The notes under the pieces: model-generated
Databases searched by the model: none
Told to the model about the DNA's origin: nothing
Seen by the model: only the letters and a program-made list of their open reading frames with translations
Position numbers and translations under genes: made by a program
Shown: positions 1 to 6,062 of the stretch, one piece after another
How positions within the stretch are numbered: the first letter of the stretch is position 1
How the letters are laid out: every line of letters starts with the position of its first letter
From: Paenibacillus sp. cl123
GTDB taxonomy: Bacteria; Bacillota; Bacilli; Paenibacillales; NBRC-103111
Length of the DNA stretch: 61,458 bases
Assembly: GCF_900101595.1 (NCBI RefSeq)
Contig: NZ_FMYY01000034.1
Span: 1-61,458, forward strand
Reading direction: 5' to 3'

Positions 1-202
1 CATGATCTCTCCATGCGAAGAAACCAGCTATCCGGTCTTAGCTACCGTTTCCGGTAGTTATCCCGATCTTACAGGCAGGTTGCCTACGTGTTACTCACCC
101 GTCCGCCGCTAACCTATCCCCGAAGGAATAAATCCGCTCGACTTGCATGTATTAGGCACGCCGCCAGCGTTCGTCCTGAGCCAGGATCAAACTCTCCATT
201 AA
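1..202 (-). rRNA. rrs: 16S ribosomal RNA, 5' end (partial)
   Basis: The reverse strand carries the highly conserved 5' end of bacterial 16S rRNA, including the universal 27F primer site (AGAGTTTGATCCTGGCTC, about 178-195) and the following block ending in the CATGCAAGTCGAGCGG-type segment. Only about 200 of roughly 1550 nt lie inside the window; the rest runs off the left edge. The 5' boundary is estimated by comparison with mature Bacillus 16S ends and could be off by a few bases. The gene is read leftwards, away from all the protein genes here. Confidence 0.97.
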
Positions 203-203
203 G

Positions 204-236
204 GTAGCTTTTCGAACCGAAGCTCGAAATGGCTAC
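204..236 (-). other. rRNA leader hairpin just upstream of 16S
   Basis: An inverted repeat with arms GTAGC/GCTAC and an inner TTTCGA/TCGAAA stem closed by a TTCG-type loop lies directly before the 16S 5' end. Such leader stems are part of pre-rRNA processing signals. About 75-100 nt further upstream the leader contains a CTTTGAAAACTG stretch resembling the boxA-type antitermination segment of Bacillales rrn leaders. The processing role is inferred from position. Confidence 0.5.
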
Positions 237-407
237 AAAAGGTAGTTCGACTTGCTCAAAATTTACTGCTAGCGAGAATTTTCATTCTCTATTTAACACT
301 CACTCGTTGTTCAGTTTTCAAAGGGCAATTTCCAACCGACAAAGCCGCAATCTTAAACGATTATTTCCTTGTCGTTTGTTGTCACCTCGTTTAGCGGCGA
401 CTTTTAT

Positions 408-437
408 AATGTATCACATTACCACAGGATAATGCAA
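408..437 (-). promoter_or_regulatory. rrn promoter P2 (proximal)
   Basis: On the minus strand TTGCAT (432-437) and TACATT (408-413) are spaced 18 nt, about 200 bp upstream of 16S. Together with a second promoter-like pair upstream this gives the tandem arrangement usual for Bacillales rRNA operons. The -10 matches the consensus at four of six bases; an overlapping TATAAA lies two bases downstream. Confidence 0.5.
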
Positions 438-505
438 GCATTATTTTTATCGTTCCTACTGCGCTTGACCGCAAGCGGCTTATGCCATCAATAGGACGAG
501 TTATA

Positions 506-534
506 AATTAACACAATACTGCTCGCAAAGTCAA
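506..534 (-). promoter_or_regulatory. rrn promoter P1 (distal)
   Basis: On the minus strand TTGACT (529-534) is followed after 17 nt by TTAATT, or after 18 nt by TAATTT. It lies just downstream of the small gene ending at 554 and upstream of the P2 candidate. The -35 is good and the -10 weak. The non-coding stretch 203-553 holds only these promoters, the leader and its hairpin. Confidence 0.5.
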
Positions 535-553
535 GAACATTTCCGTGATTTTT

Positions 554-772
554 TTAGTGGTACATCCGGTTGCGGGCGTATCTCGATATTTCCTTTGGCG
601 AAGCAAGCCTTGCATACATCCGAAAGATCGTTCTGTAACGCGACTCGATCGCCGTTTTAATGTCCGAATCAATTCTTTTATCATTCAAATCGAATAACAT
701 CTCATCCAATTCTTTTCGCAGCACATAATCCAATTCCCTGCATTCCCGTTCATTGAACAAAAATCCTAGCAT
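554..772 (-). CDS. Small charged protein of unknown function (72 aa)
   Basis: I do not recognise a named family. The protein is 72 residues, helical in character and rich in Arg, Lys, Glu and Asp, with a core around LRKELDEMLFDL (residues 18-29) and a basic C-terminus. There is no signal peptide, membrane segment or cysteine cluster. The start at 772 is chosen because an AAAGGAG site precedes it by about 13 nt; an upstream in-frame extension to 898 would run through a structured hairpin and is rejected. It is the last gene before the left rRNA operon. Its compact regular composition suggests a real gene, perhaps a small regulator or RNA-associated protein, but no function is assigned. Confidence 0.6.
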   Translation of the reverse strand: MLGFLFNERECRELDYVLRKELDEMLFDLNDKRIDSDIKTAIESRYRTIFRMYARLASPKEISRYARNRMYH

Positions 773-817
773 GTCTAGAGTCCGACTCCTTTCGGGATTC
801 GAGTATTTACGGAACAC

Positions 818-886
818 AAAAAAGGTATGCCAGATCCATGCAACCGCCTCAGACTTACATGAGTCGGCGCCCTGCTCCTGCATACC
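818..886 (-). promoter_or_regulatory. Structured, terminator-like leader upstream of the 72-aa gene
   Basis: On the minus strand GGTATGC (880-886) pairs perfectly with GCATACC (824-830), followed at once by six T residues (818-823). The 49-nt interior can form a further stem, GACT/AGTC, within a GCC/GGC pair. This looks like an attenuator or multi-branch leader about 45 nt before the small gene's start. I matched it to no known riboswitch core. A separate inverted repeat (GCATTC/GAATGC, about 975-1005) lies between it and the SpoIIM-like gene. Nothing else is seen in 773-1030. Confidence 0.4.
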
Positions 887-1030
887 CTCAAGCGCCAAAG
901 CCCCTTACTCGCTTTATTGTTATGCACAATTTTTGGCATTTTTATGAGTGTATATTTACTTTTTTTATAGCTCCGCATTCAAGCCGCACAAATGAAGGCG
1001 GAATGCATCCGGCAGAATGAACAATACTTT

Positions 1031-1642
1031 TCAGTTCTGAACCATCCAATACGTAATCGTGCTTTCGATAACCGCGGCCACAAATAAAGTAACGACAAGC
1101 AGCGCACACAATGGGATCAACGCGCGCAAGAACACTTTCAGATGCTGCACGACAATCTTCGACCTTGCCGGACTAGGCAGCGATATGAGCCATTTGCTGA
1201 CCAGCACCCCTAAGCGCAGGCTTAAAGCACATGCCAAGACAATGGCCGGAAGCTCTAATATCCCATGGGGCAAAATCCCCTTGAGCACTGCAAACAACGA
1301 CTCCTTGTCCGCCCCTACGGCGCCCGCATAGCCAAGCAAAATCCCATTGGACACCAGCAGAAATAACGGCGGAATGCCGAAAAACAACCCGGATAAAATA
1401 ACCTGCAGCGAAACCTTGGTATTATTCAGAAAAATAACCCAAAACAAGGACCACTCCACATTCGGCTTATTTACAACCTCCTGCTTCAGCTTCTCCAAAG
1501 CTTCCAGCTGCAGATTGATCATCCAGCTGTAGCGTTCAGGTTCACTCGCCCCGAGGAAAATAGCCACCACAAAAACCAATGCCGCTGCAATAATATAATG
1601 CTTGATAAGCCTAAGCTGCTCCCAAGCGTCTCTTAACTTCAT
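1031..1642 (-). CDS. SpoIIM-family (DUF95) integral membrane protein
   Basis: A 203-residue protein with about five hydrophobic segments: near residues 15-32, 75-95, 95-112, 125-145 and 165-190. The central segment has the family-typical pattern LFWVIFLNNTKVS, followed by a GILPHGILELPAI loop, which is the SpoIIM/DUF95 signature. SpoIIM in B. subtilis belongs to the DMP complex with SpoIID and SpoIIP that remodels peptidoglycan during engulfment; family members also occur outside sporulation. The start at 1642 follows GGAGG with a 7-nt gap, better than the upstream GTG/ATG. It is divergent from pdaB. Whether this is the engulfment protein itself or a paralogue cannot be told from sequence alone. 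Confidence 0.75.
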   Translation of the reverse strand: MKLRDAWEQLRLIKHYIIAAALVFVVAIFLGASEPERYSWMINLQLEALEKLKQEVVNKPNVEWSLFWVIFLNNTKVSLQVILSGLFFGIPPLFLLVSNGILLGYAGAVGADKESLFAVLKGILPHGILELPAIVLACALSLRLGVLVSKWLISLPSPARSKIVVQHLKVFLRALIPLCALLVVTLFVAAVIESTITYWMVQN

Positions 1643-1659
1643 TCCAATCCCTCCAATCG

Positions 1660-1687
1660 GCATAAGTTAGTGGTACGAGCATACATT
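1660..1687 (+). promoter_or_regulatory. Candidate sigma-E promoter of pdaB
   Basis: GCATAAG (1660-1666) and CATACATT (1680-1687) are separated by 13 nt, close to the sigma-E pattern (KMATATT, 13-15 nt, CATACAHT). pdaB of B. subtilis is known as a sigma-E gene. The -10 overlaps the -10 of the opposing promoter for the SpoIIM-like gene. Confidence 0.5.
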
Positions 1688-1705
1688 TACTAGTGAGAAT
1701 GTAAA
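1678..1705 (-). promoter_or_regulatory. Candidate sigma-A promoter of the SpoIIM-like gene
   Basis: On the minus strand TTTACA (1700-1705) and TATGCT (1678-1683) are spaced 16 nt, 36 nt upstream of the start at 1642. Its -10 overlaps the candidate sigma-E -10 of pdaB on the opposite strand. Confidence 0.45.
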
Positions 1706-1744
1706 CAAGCCTTTCGAACGTGACGGGCAAAGGAGGCCATTCCA

Positions 1745-2515
1745 GTGAATTTTTTTTATGTCATGAACGGAAAAAAACTGAAGCAAGCGCTCATCATTTG
1801 TGTCGCGGTTGTGTTCGCGGCCGGTATCGTCTACTCAGAGCGAGGGAACGTTACCGTATTCTCCCCCAATGAGCCCGCGGCCATCTACAATGTGCCTACA
1901 GAGAAAAAAGTAATAGCGCTCACGTTCGACATCAGTTGGGGAGACACGCGAACAGAGCCCATTCTCAAGGTGCTGGAGGATAAAGGAGTGAAAAACGCCA
2001 CCTTCTTCTTATCTTCCCCCTGGAGCGAAAGCCATCCCGAGCTGGTGAAGCGAATAGCGAGCAGCGGATGGGAAATCGGAAGCCACGGTCACAAGCATGT
2101 CAACTACAGCAGCCTGAACGATGATGAGATCCGCACTCAGATAAAAACGGCTCACGCCATTCTAAGCGAAACGTCAGGCACTGCACCCAACTTGATCCGG
2201 CTGCCTAACGGCGATTTCGACAAACGGGTGCTTCGAATTGCCAACGAGCTGAACTATTCCGTTATTCAATGGGATACCGACTCGCTGGACTGGAAAAACC
2301 CCGGGGTGGAACAAATTGTGAACCGCGTCACGAGTAAAGCTCATCCCGGCGACATCGTACTGCTGCATGCCAGCGATTCCTGCAAACAAACGCACGAGGC
2401 ATTGCCTATCATCATCGACAAACTTCGCAGCCAAGGGTATGAATTTGTCAGCGTGAGCCAGTTGATGAAGCAGACGCATGTTGACAATAAGCCCCCCGTC
2501 GAAGACCACACCTGA
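1745..2515 (+). CDS. pdaB: Sporulation polysaccharide deacetylase PdaB
   Basis: A 256-residue protein with an N-terminal membrane/signal segment (about residues 14-30) followed by a NodB-type carbohydrate esterase 4 domain. Seen: ALTFDISWGDTRTEP as motif 1, in which the usual second Asp is replaced by Ile, GSHGHKH as the metal-binding motif 2, RLPNGDF as motif 3 and IVLLHAS near the end. The TFDIS variant and the position next to kbaA and gerD match PdaB (YbaN), which is required for long-term spore integrity. The GTG start at 1745 follows AAAGGAGG by 8 nt. It is one of few plus-strand genes and ends in a bidirectional terminator shared with kbaA. Confidence 0.88.
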   Translation: MNFFYVMNGKKLKQALIICVAVVFAAGIVYSERGNVTVFSPNEPAAIYNVPTEKKVIALTFDISWGDTRTEPILKVLEDKGVKNATFFLSSPWSESHPELVKRIASSGWEIGSHGHKHVNYSSLNDDEIRTQIKTAHAILSETSGTAPNLIRLPNGDFDKRVLRIANELNYSVIQWDTDSLDWKNPGVEQIVNRVTSKAHPGDIVLLHASDSCKQTHEALPIIIDKLRSQGYEFVSVSQLMKQTHVDNKPPVEDHT

Positions 2516-2534
2516 AATGACCGATCTAACGACA

Positions 2535-2556
2535 GAGCCGTTACAACGGCTCTTTT
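2535..2556 (+). terminator. Terminator of pdaB (overlaps kbaA stop)
   Basis: GAGCCGT and ACGGCTC form a perfect 7-bp stem with a TACA loop followed by TTTT. On the opposite strand the stem contains the stop codon of kbaA, so it may also serve the convergent gene. Confidence 0.8.
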
Positions 2557-3140
2557 CCTGTATCCAGCACTTTCTGCAATATTAAGATTTGCCAAGCATT
2601 GCAGGCGAGCAGGGGGACCATCATAAAGATGGTGGAAGCAGCTTTATCTAGTCGCAGGGAGGGGAGCGCTTCAATGGCAGTGACGGCGATCATGAAGAAA
2701 AGAGTAGGAATCCATGCCGATTTGTTCGTCCATTTGACTTTCAGCCAAGCTACCGCTAACCCCGCAATTACGATGCACAGCGGGAGCACAATGTAAGGCA
2801 GGAAGTTAGGCGTACCCTCAGCACCCGTATAACGAAGATAGATGAGGTCAAACAAGACGATGACGATGACAATGATTTGCAAGTAATCCCATACCCATTT
2901 TTTCGGAATCATGCCCATAAAAATATACCGGACAATCAAATAAGCGAAAAAGCCCATCTGGCTCAGGACACTGATTGTCGCCCCGCCCAGCAAAGAAGTG
3001 ACCAGATTAAAGCCGATCGCTTTGCCTGAGCGCACCGCTTCCGGGTCCGTTACCTGCATTATCACTCCGGTAAGTGTTCCGATGACGGCCCCTATTACAA
3101 GCGTAGTCCAGAACAGGTAAAACCATTTTCTTAGTGTCAC
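2541..3140 (-). CDS. kbaA: KinB-signalling pathway activation protein KbaA
   Basis: A 199-residue integral membrane protein with about six hydrophobic segments spread from residues 10 to 185 and short loops. The N-terminus MTLRKWFYLFWTTLVIGA, the length and the location between gerD and pdaB match KbaA, which in B. subtilis promotes KinB-dependent phosphorelay activation at sporulation onset. The GTG start at 3140 follows GGAGG by 9 nt. Its last codons overlap the pdaB terminator stem, so the two genes converge with only 25 nt between their stops. Identification relies partly on synteny because membrane proteins of this family diverge quickly. Confidence 0.85.
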   Translation of the reverse strand: MTLRKWFYLFWTTLVIGAVIGTLTGVIMQVTDPEAVRSGKAIGFNLVTSLLGGATISVLSQMGFFAYLIVRYIFMGMIPKKWVWDYLQIIVIVIVLFDLIYLRYTGAEGTPNFLPYIVLPLCIVIAGLAVAWLKVKWTNKSAWIPTLFFMIAVTAIEALPSLRLDKAASTIFMMVPLLACNAWQILILQKVLDTGKEPL

Positions 3141-3178
3141 TGCGCTTACCCTCCATTAACATGTCATATCAACAGTTA

Positions 3179-3208
3179 ATTGTACCAACCTTCACAATAA
3201 AATGCTAA
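3179..3208 (-). promoter_or_regulatory. Candidate sigma-A promoter of kbaA
   Basis: On the minus strand TTAGCA (3203-3208) and TACAAT (3179-3184) are 18 nt apart, about 39 nt before the GTG start of kbaA. Confidence 0.4.
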
Positions 3209-3216
3209 CGACTTTT

Positions 3217-3247
3217 GTGTTAATTCCTCAAAGGCATGCCTATACTA
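3217..3247 (+). promoter_or_regulatory. Candidate sigma-G promoter of gerD
   Basis: GTGTTA (3217-3222) is followed after 18 nt by TATACTA (3241-3247), resembling the forespore sigma-G/F -10 CATACTA. gerD is a known sigma-G gene in B. subtilis. The -35 match is weak. Confidence 0.35.
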
Positions 3248-3278
3248 AGCTCAAAACAAACGAAGGGAGCCTGAACGG

Positions 3279-3980
3279 ATGAGAACGCAAAAACGCCGAT
3301 TGCTCATACCCGCCCTGCTGATCGCCGGTCTGTTATCGGCCTGCGGCTCGGATACTCAAGCTTCAAGCAGCGGCAACGGCAGCAATTACAAGGACATCAA
3401 GTCGATGGTGCTGGATATTCTGAAAACAGAAGACGGACGCGTTGCGATCCAGGAAGCTACTATTCATGAAAATAGCAAGCTCCAGCTGCTCTCGGCCGGC
3501 GATACCCAACAGCTTCAATTGGCCGTCAAAGATGTCCTAGTCGACACCGACCAAACCAAGTTTCTTCAAAAAATGATCACTGATCCGAAGTTTGCAGGTC
3601 AATTCGCCAAAGCCATAGAAAAAGATACAAAAAAAATTCAAAAAGATCTGATGAAAGATCCCGAATACCAAAAACAAATGATGGAAGCGATGAAAAGCCC
3701 GGATTTTGAAACGATGCTGCTTGATACGATGAAAACAACTCCTTACCGTACCCAGATGAAGACGGTGATTCAAGAGTCGCTTCAAAGCCCTTTGTTCAGG
3801 CTGGAGCTCATGGAGCTCATGAAAAAAGTGCTTCAGGAAGAATCCATGCCCAAGCAGCAGGGTCAAGGCGGGCAGAAGCAAGGCCAAGGCCAGGGACAAG
3901 GCGGCGGCGAGGGGGGCGGCCAAGAGGAGGAATCGGGCGGCGAGCAAAATGGGCAGGAGAAAAATAGCGATAGCGGCTGA
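3279..3980 (+). CDS. gerD: Spore germination lipoprotein GerD
   Basis: A 233-residue protein with a type II signal peptide ending in the lipobox LLSAC (Cys at about residue 21), a central alpha-helical region (about 40-185) and a Gln/Gly/Glu-rich tail. GerD is an inner-membrane spore lipoprotein that organises nutrient germinant receptors into the germinosome. The helical core, with repeated DPEYQKQMMEAM and SPDFETMLLDTM style segments, is typical. The tail, about 45 residues of Q/G/E repeats, is longer than in B. subtilis GerD and looks disordered. The ATG start follows GGGAG by about 9 nt. Neighbours kbaA and salA are on the other strand. Confidence 0.9.
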   Translation: MRTQKRRLLIPALLIAGLLSACGSDTQASSSGNGSNYKDIKSMVLDILKTEDGRVAIQEATIHENSKLQLLSAGDTQQLQLAVKDVLVDTDQTKFLQKMITDPKFAGQFAKAIEKDTKKIQKDLMKDPEYQKQMMEAMKSPDFETMLLDTMKTTPYRTQMKTVIQESLQSPLFRLELMELMKKVLQEESMPKQQGQGGQKQGQGQGQGGGEGGGQEEESGGEQNGQEKNSDSG

Positions 3981-4002
3981 CAGTAAGCCTCGTCTCCATA
4001 TA

Positions 4003-4034
4003 GAAAGGACCGGCTGCTTAAGCCGATCCTTTTT
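4003..4034 (+). terminator. Terminator of gerD, overlapping the end of salA
   Basis: AGGACCGGCT and AGCCGATCCT form a 10-bp stem with one mismatch, followed by TTTTT on the plus strand. The stop codon of the convergent gene salA lies in the loop and 3' arm. Confidence 0.75.
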
Positions 4035-5145
4035 GGAGTACGTTCATGATGCGTTCCGCCACTTCGAGATAGATCCGGCCTGTATCGGATTCCGCCTTAT
4101 AGACGGACGGTGAATAATCAGGCTCGGCTACATGGTTGTCCGGAACACCGAGCGGAATTTGCGCCAGCAGCGGAGCATGGAGCTCTTCCGCCAATTTGGC
4201 GCCGCCGCCGCGGCCGAATACGTAATCTTTCTGGCCACAGGCGCTGCAAGCGTAATAAGACATGTTCTCCACGATGCCAAGTATTTGATGATCGGTATGG
4301 ATAGCCATAGCCCCGGCTCTGGCAGCGACAAAGGCAGCAGTGGCATGAGGCGTAGTGACGATAATTTCTTTGCTCTGCGGGATCATTTGATGCACGTCAA
4401 GAGCTACATCGCCTGTACCAGGCGGCAGGTCCAGCAGCAGATAGTCCAGTTCTCCCCACTCTACTTCGTTGAAGAAATTACGCAGCATCTTGCCGAGCAT
4501 CGGGCCGCGCCAGATAACAGGCGTGTTTTCCTCGACAAAAAATCCCATCGAAATCACTTTTACGCCAAAGCGCTCGACAGGTATAATCCGGTTATCGACA
4601 AGCTGCGGACGCTCTTCGATCCCCATCATGTCAGGCACGCTAAAGCCATAGATGTCGGCATCTACAAGACCGACCTTTTTGCCGAGCCTGGCCAGGGCTA
4701 CCGCCAAATTAACGGTTACGGTTGATTTGCCGACTCCTCCCTTGCCGCTTGCTACGGCGATGAAGGAGACGCCGGATTGCGGGTCCAGCACGTTTAACGG
4801 TGTTCCGGCTGCCGCTTCTGCCTGTCCGGCTGAAGAGTTTTCCTTTACCGGAGCGGAACCGCCCTGGGCTTGCAGCTTGCGCTGTACCTCTTCCCGTTCA
4901 TAATCCGACAGCGGACGAAAACGCACATGCACGGCGGAAGCGCCTTGCTGCTCGAACCGCTTTGTAATGAGCCTCTGGAGCTCCGACTTATGCGCCTCAG
5001 CCTCCGAGGACAGAAGCACCGTCACCGATACCTGCGTTTCTTTAATCATCATATCGCGGATCATGTTCAATTCGACAAGTCCGCCCCCGTATACCGGGTC
5101 CTTCATCTCGCTTAGCGAAGCTAGCAGTTGTTCTCTCGTCAGCAC
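4018..5145 (-). CDS. salA: Mrp/NBP35-family P-loop ATPase SalA
   Basis: A 375-residue protein with an N-terminal MIP18-like (DUF59) domain (about residues 5-80), a low-complexity Gly/Ala linker (95-118) and a P-loop ATPase domain. Seen: deviant Walker A GKGGVGKST at 134-142, the DADIYGFSVP switch region, DLPPGTGD, and a CSACGQKDYVFG motif near the C-terminus with the CxxC used by ApbC/Mrp proteins to hold an Fe-S cluster. In B. subtilis SalA (YbaL) at this locus is a repressor of scoC; the family generally acts as an Fe-S carrier. The GTG start follows GAGGTG by 5 nt. It sits downstream of cwlD, as in B. subtilis. Confidence 0.88.
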   Translation of the reverse strand: MLTREQLLASLSEMKDPVYGGGLVELNMIRDMMIKETQVSVTVLLSSEAEAHKSELQRLITKRFEQQGASAVHVRFRPLSDYEREEVQRKLQAQGGSAPVKENSSAGQAEAAAGTPLNVLDPQSGVSFIAVASGKGGVGKSTVTVNLAVALARLGKKVGLVDADIYGFSVPDMMGIEERPQLVDNRIIPVERFGVKVISMGFFVEENTPVIWRGPMLGKMLRNFFNEVEWGELDYLLLDLPPGTGDVALDVHQMIPQSKEIIVTTPHATAAFVAARAGAMAIHTDHQILGIVENMSYYACSACGQKDYVFGRGGGAKLAEELHAPLLAQIPLGVPDNHVAEPDYSPSVYKAESDTGRIYLEVAERIMNVLQKGSA

Positions 5146-5198
5146 TATGTCACCTCAGACGTTCTTCAATGTGGTTTCTCGCTTATTGCTCTACAGCT

Positions 5199-5207
5199 AG
5201 TATACCA
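5199..5207 (-). promoter_or_regulatory. Extended -10 promoter candidate for salA
   Basis: On the minus strand TGG directly precedes TATACT, an extended -10 without a convincing -35, about 54 nt upstream of the salA start and just past the cwlD stop. Confidence 0.35.
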
Positions 5208-5212
5208 CATTT

Positions 5213-5989
5213 TCAACTGGCACCCATCTTTTCCCCTGAACCTATCTTTTCCCCCGAATAGTAACGGAGAATGCCTTGATAAATGGCCGCTGCAACCTTT
5301 TTCTGATACGCCGGATCGCGCAATAATTGAGCCTCAGCCGGATTCGACAAAAATCCAACCTCGACTAATGCGCTCGGAATTTTCATCGCTTTCAGCAAAT
5401 AAATTTCTTTATCGGCCTGCTTCGCGACACGCTCCGTATTTTTGAGATTGCTCTTGATCTCGTCCTGAATCAGCGCGGCGAGCGTCTGATTGCCCGCATG
5501 ATTCGGGTAGAAGAAGGTTTGAGCGCCCGACCATTTGGCCGATGGGATCGCATTCAAATGCACGCTCACGAGCATGCCTGCCTTCTGCTGAGTGACCAGC
5601 TCGGCCCGCTTCAGCAGGTCCTCCGTCTTCCGCTTGCTGTACCCTTTGGTAGAAGGATCGGCCAGGTCCCGGTCATCCTCGCGGGTCATGATCACGAGCG
5701 CCCCCGCTTGCTGCAAATAGTCTCTTACCTGCAACGTGATCGCCAGATTGATATCTTTCTCTACGGTGCCGTCCTTGCTGCTGGCGCCGCCGTCCGGACC
5801 GCCATGCCCCGGGTCCAGTGCGATAATTTTCCCCGATAGAGGCATCGTCCAGTAAGTCCATGTCCTGGTCGCAGGCAGTTCATAGGTGAACATAAACACC
5901 ATAAGCGCCACCAGCAGCGCCGACATTCCGATCTTAATCCAGCTGTGCGCCGTAAGCCAGACAACGACCCTCTTCCTTCTCCCAAACAT
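5213..5989 (-). CDS. cwlD: Spore cortex N-acetylmuramoyl-L-alanine amidase CwlD
   Basis: A 258-residue protein with a basic N-terminus, one membrane anchor (about residues 18-38) and an Amidase_3 domain. Seen: LDPGHGGPDGG with the first zinc His, a KDINLAI region with a metal/catalytic Glu, SVHLNAIP with the second zinc His, and the catalytic-side ALVEVGFLSNP. CwlD acts with PdaA to make muramic delta-lactam in the spore cortex, the mark read by germination lytic enzymes. The start at 5989 follows GAGGTGG by 7 nt; in-frame ATGs at 6007 (AAGGAG, 9 nt gap) and 6013 are possible alternatives. A hairpin and likely sporulation promoter lie immediately upstream. Confidence 0.92.
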   Translation of the reverse strand: MFGRRKRVVVWLTAHSWIKIGMSALLVALMVFMFTYELPATRTWTYWTMPLSGKIIALDPGHGGPDGGASSKDGTVEKDINLAITLQVRDYLQQAGALVIMTREDDRDLADPSTKGYSKRKTEDLLKRAELVTQQKAGMLVSVHLNAIPSAKWSGAQTFFYPNHAGNQTLAALIQDEIKSNLKNTERVAKQADKEIYLLKAMKIPSALVEVGFLSNPAEAQLLRDPAYQKKVAAAIYQGILRYYSGEKIGSGEKMGAS

Positions 5990-5994
5990 GAAAA

Positions 5995-6055
5995 ACCCAC
6001 CTCGCATCCGCATAGACTCCTTATCATCTATATGGGACGAGGTGGGTGATTATAC
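5995..6055 (-). promoter_or_regulatory. sat terminator-like hairpin overlapping a sporulation promoter for cwlD
   Basis: On the minus strand ACCCACCTCG (6038-6047) pairs perfectly with CGAGGTGGGT (5995-6004), followed by TTTTC; the 33-nt loop has a nested ATAGA/TCTAT stem. The 3' arm contains the Shine-Dalgarno of the CwlD start at 5989. GTATAAT (6049-6055) and CATATAGAT (6026-6034), 14 nt apart, resemble a sigma-E type promoter whose transcript would begin near 6019 and so lack the 5' arm. B. subtilis cwlD is known to be read by sigma-E and sigma-G. The regulatory consequence is inference. Confidence 0.5.
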
Positions 6056-6062
6056 CTTATGG

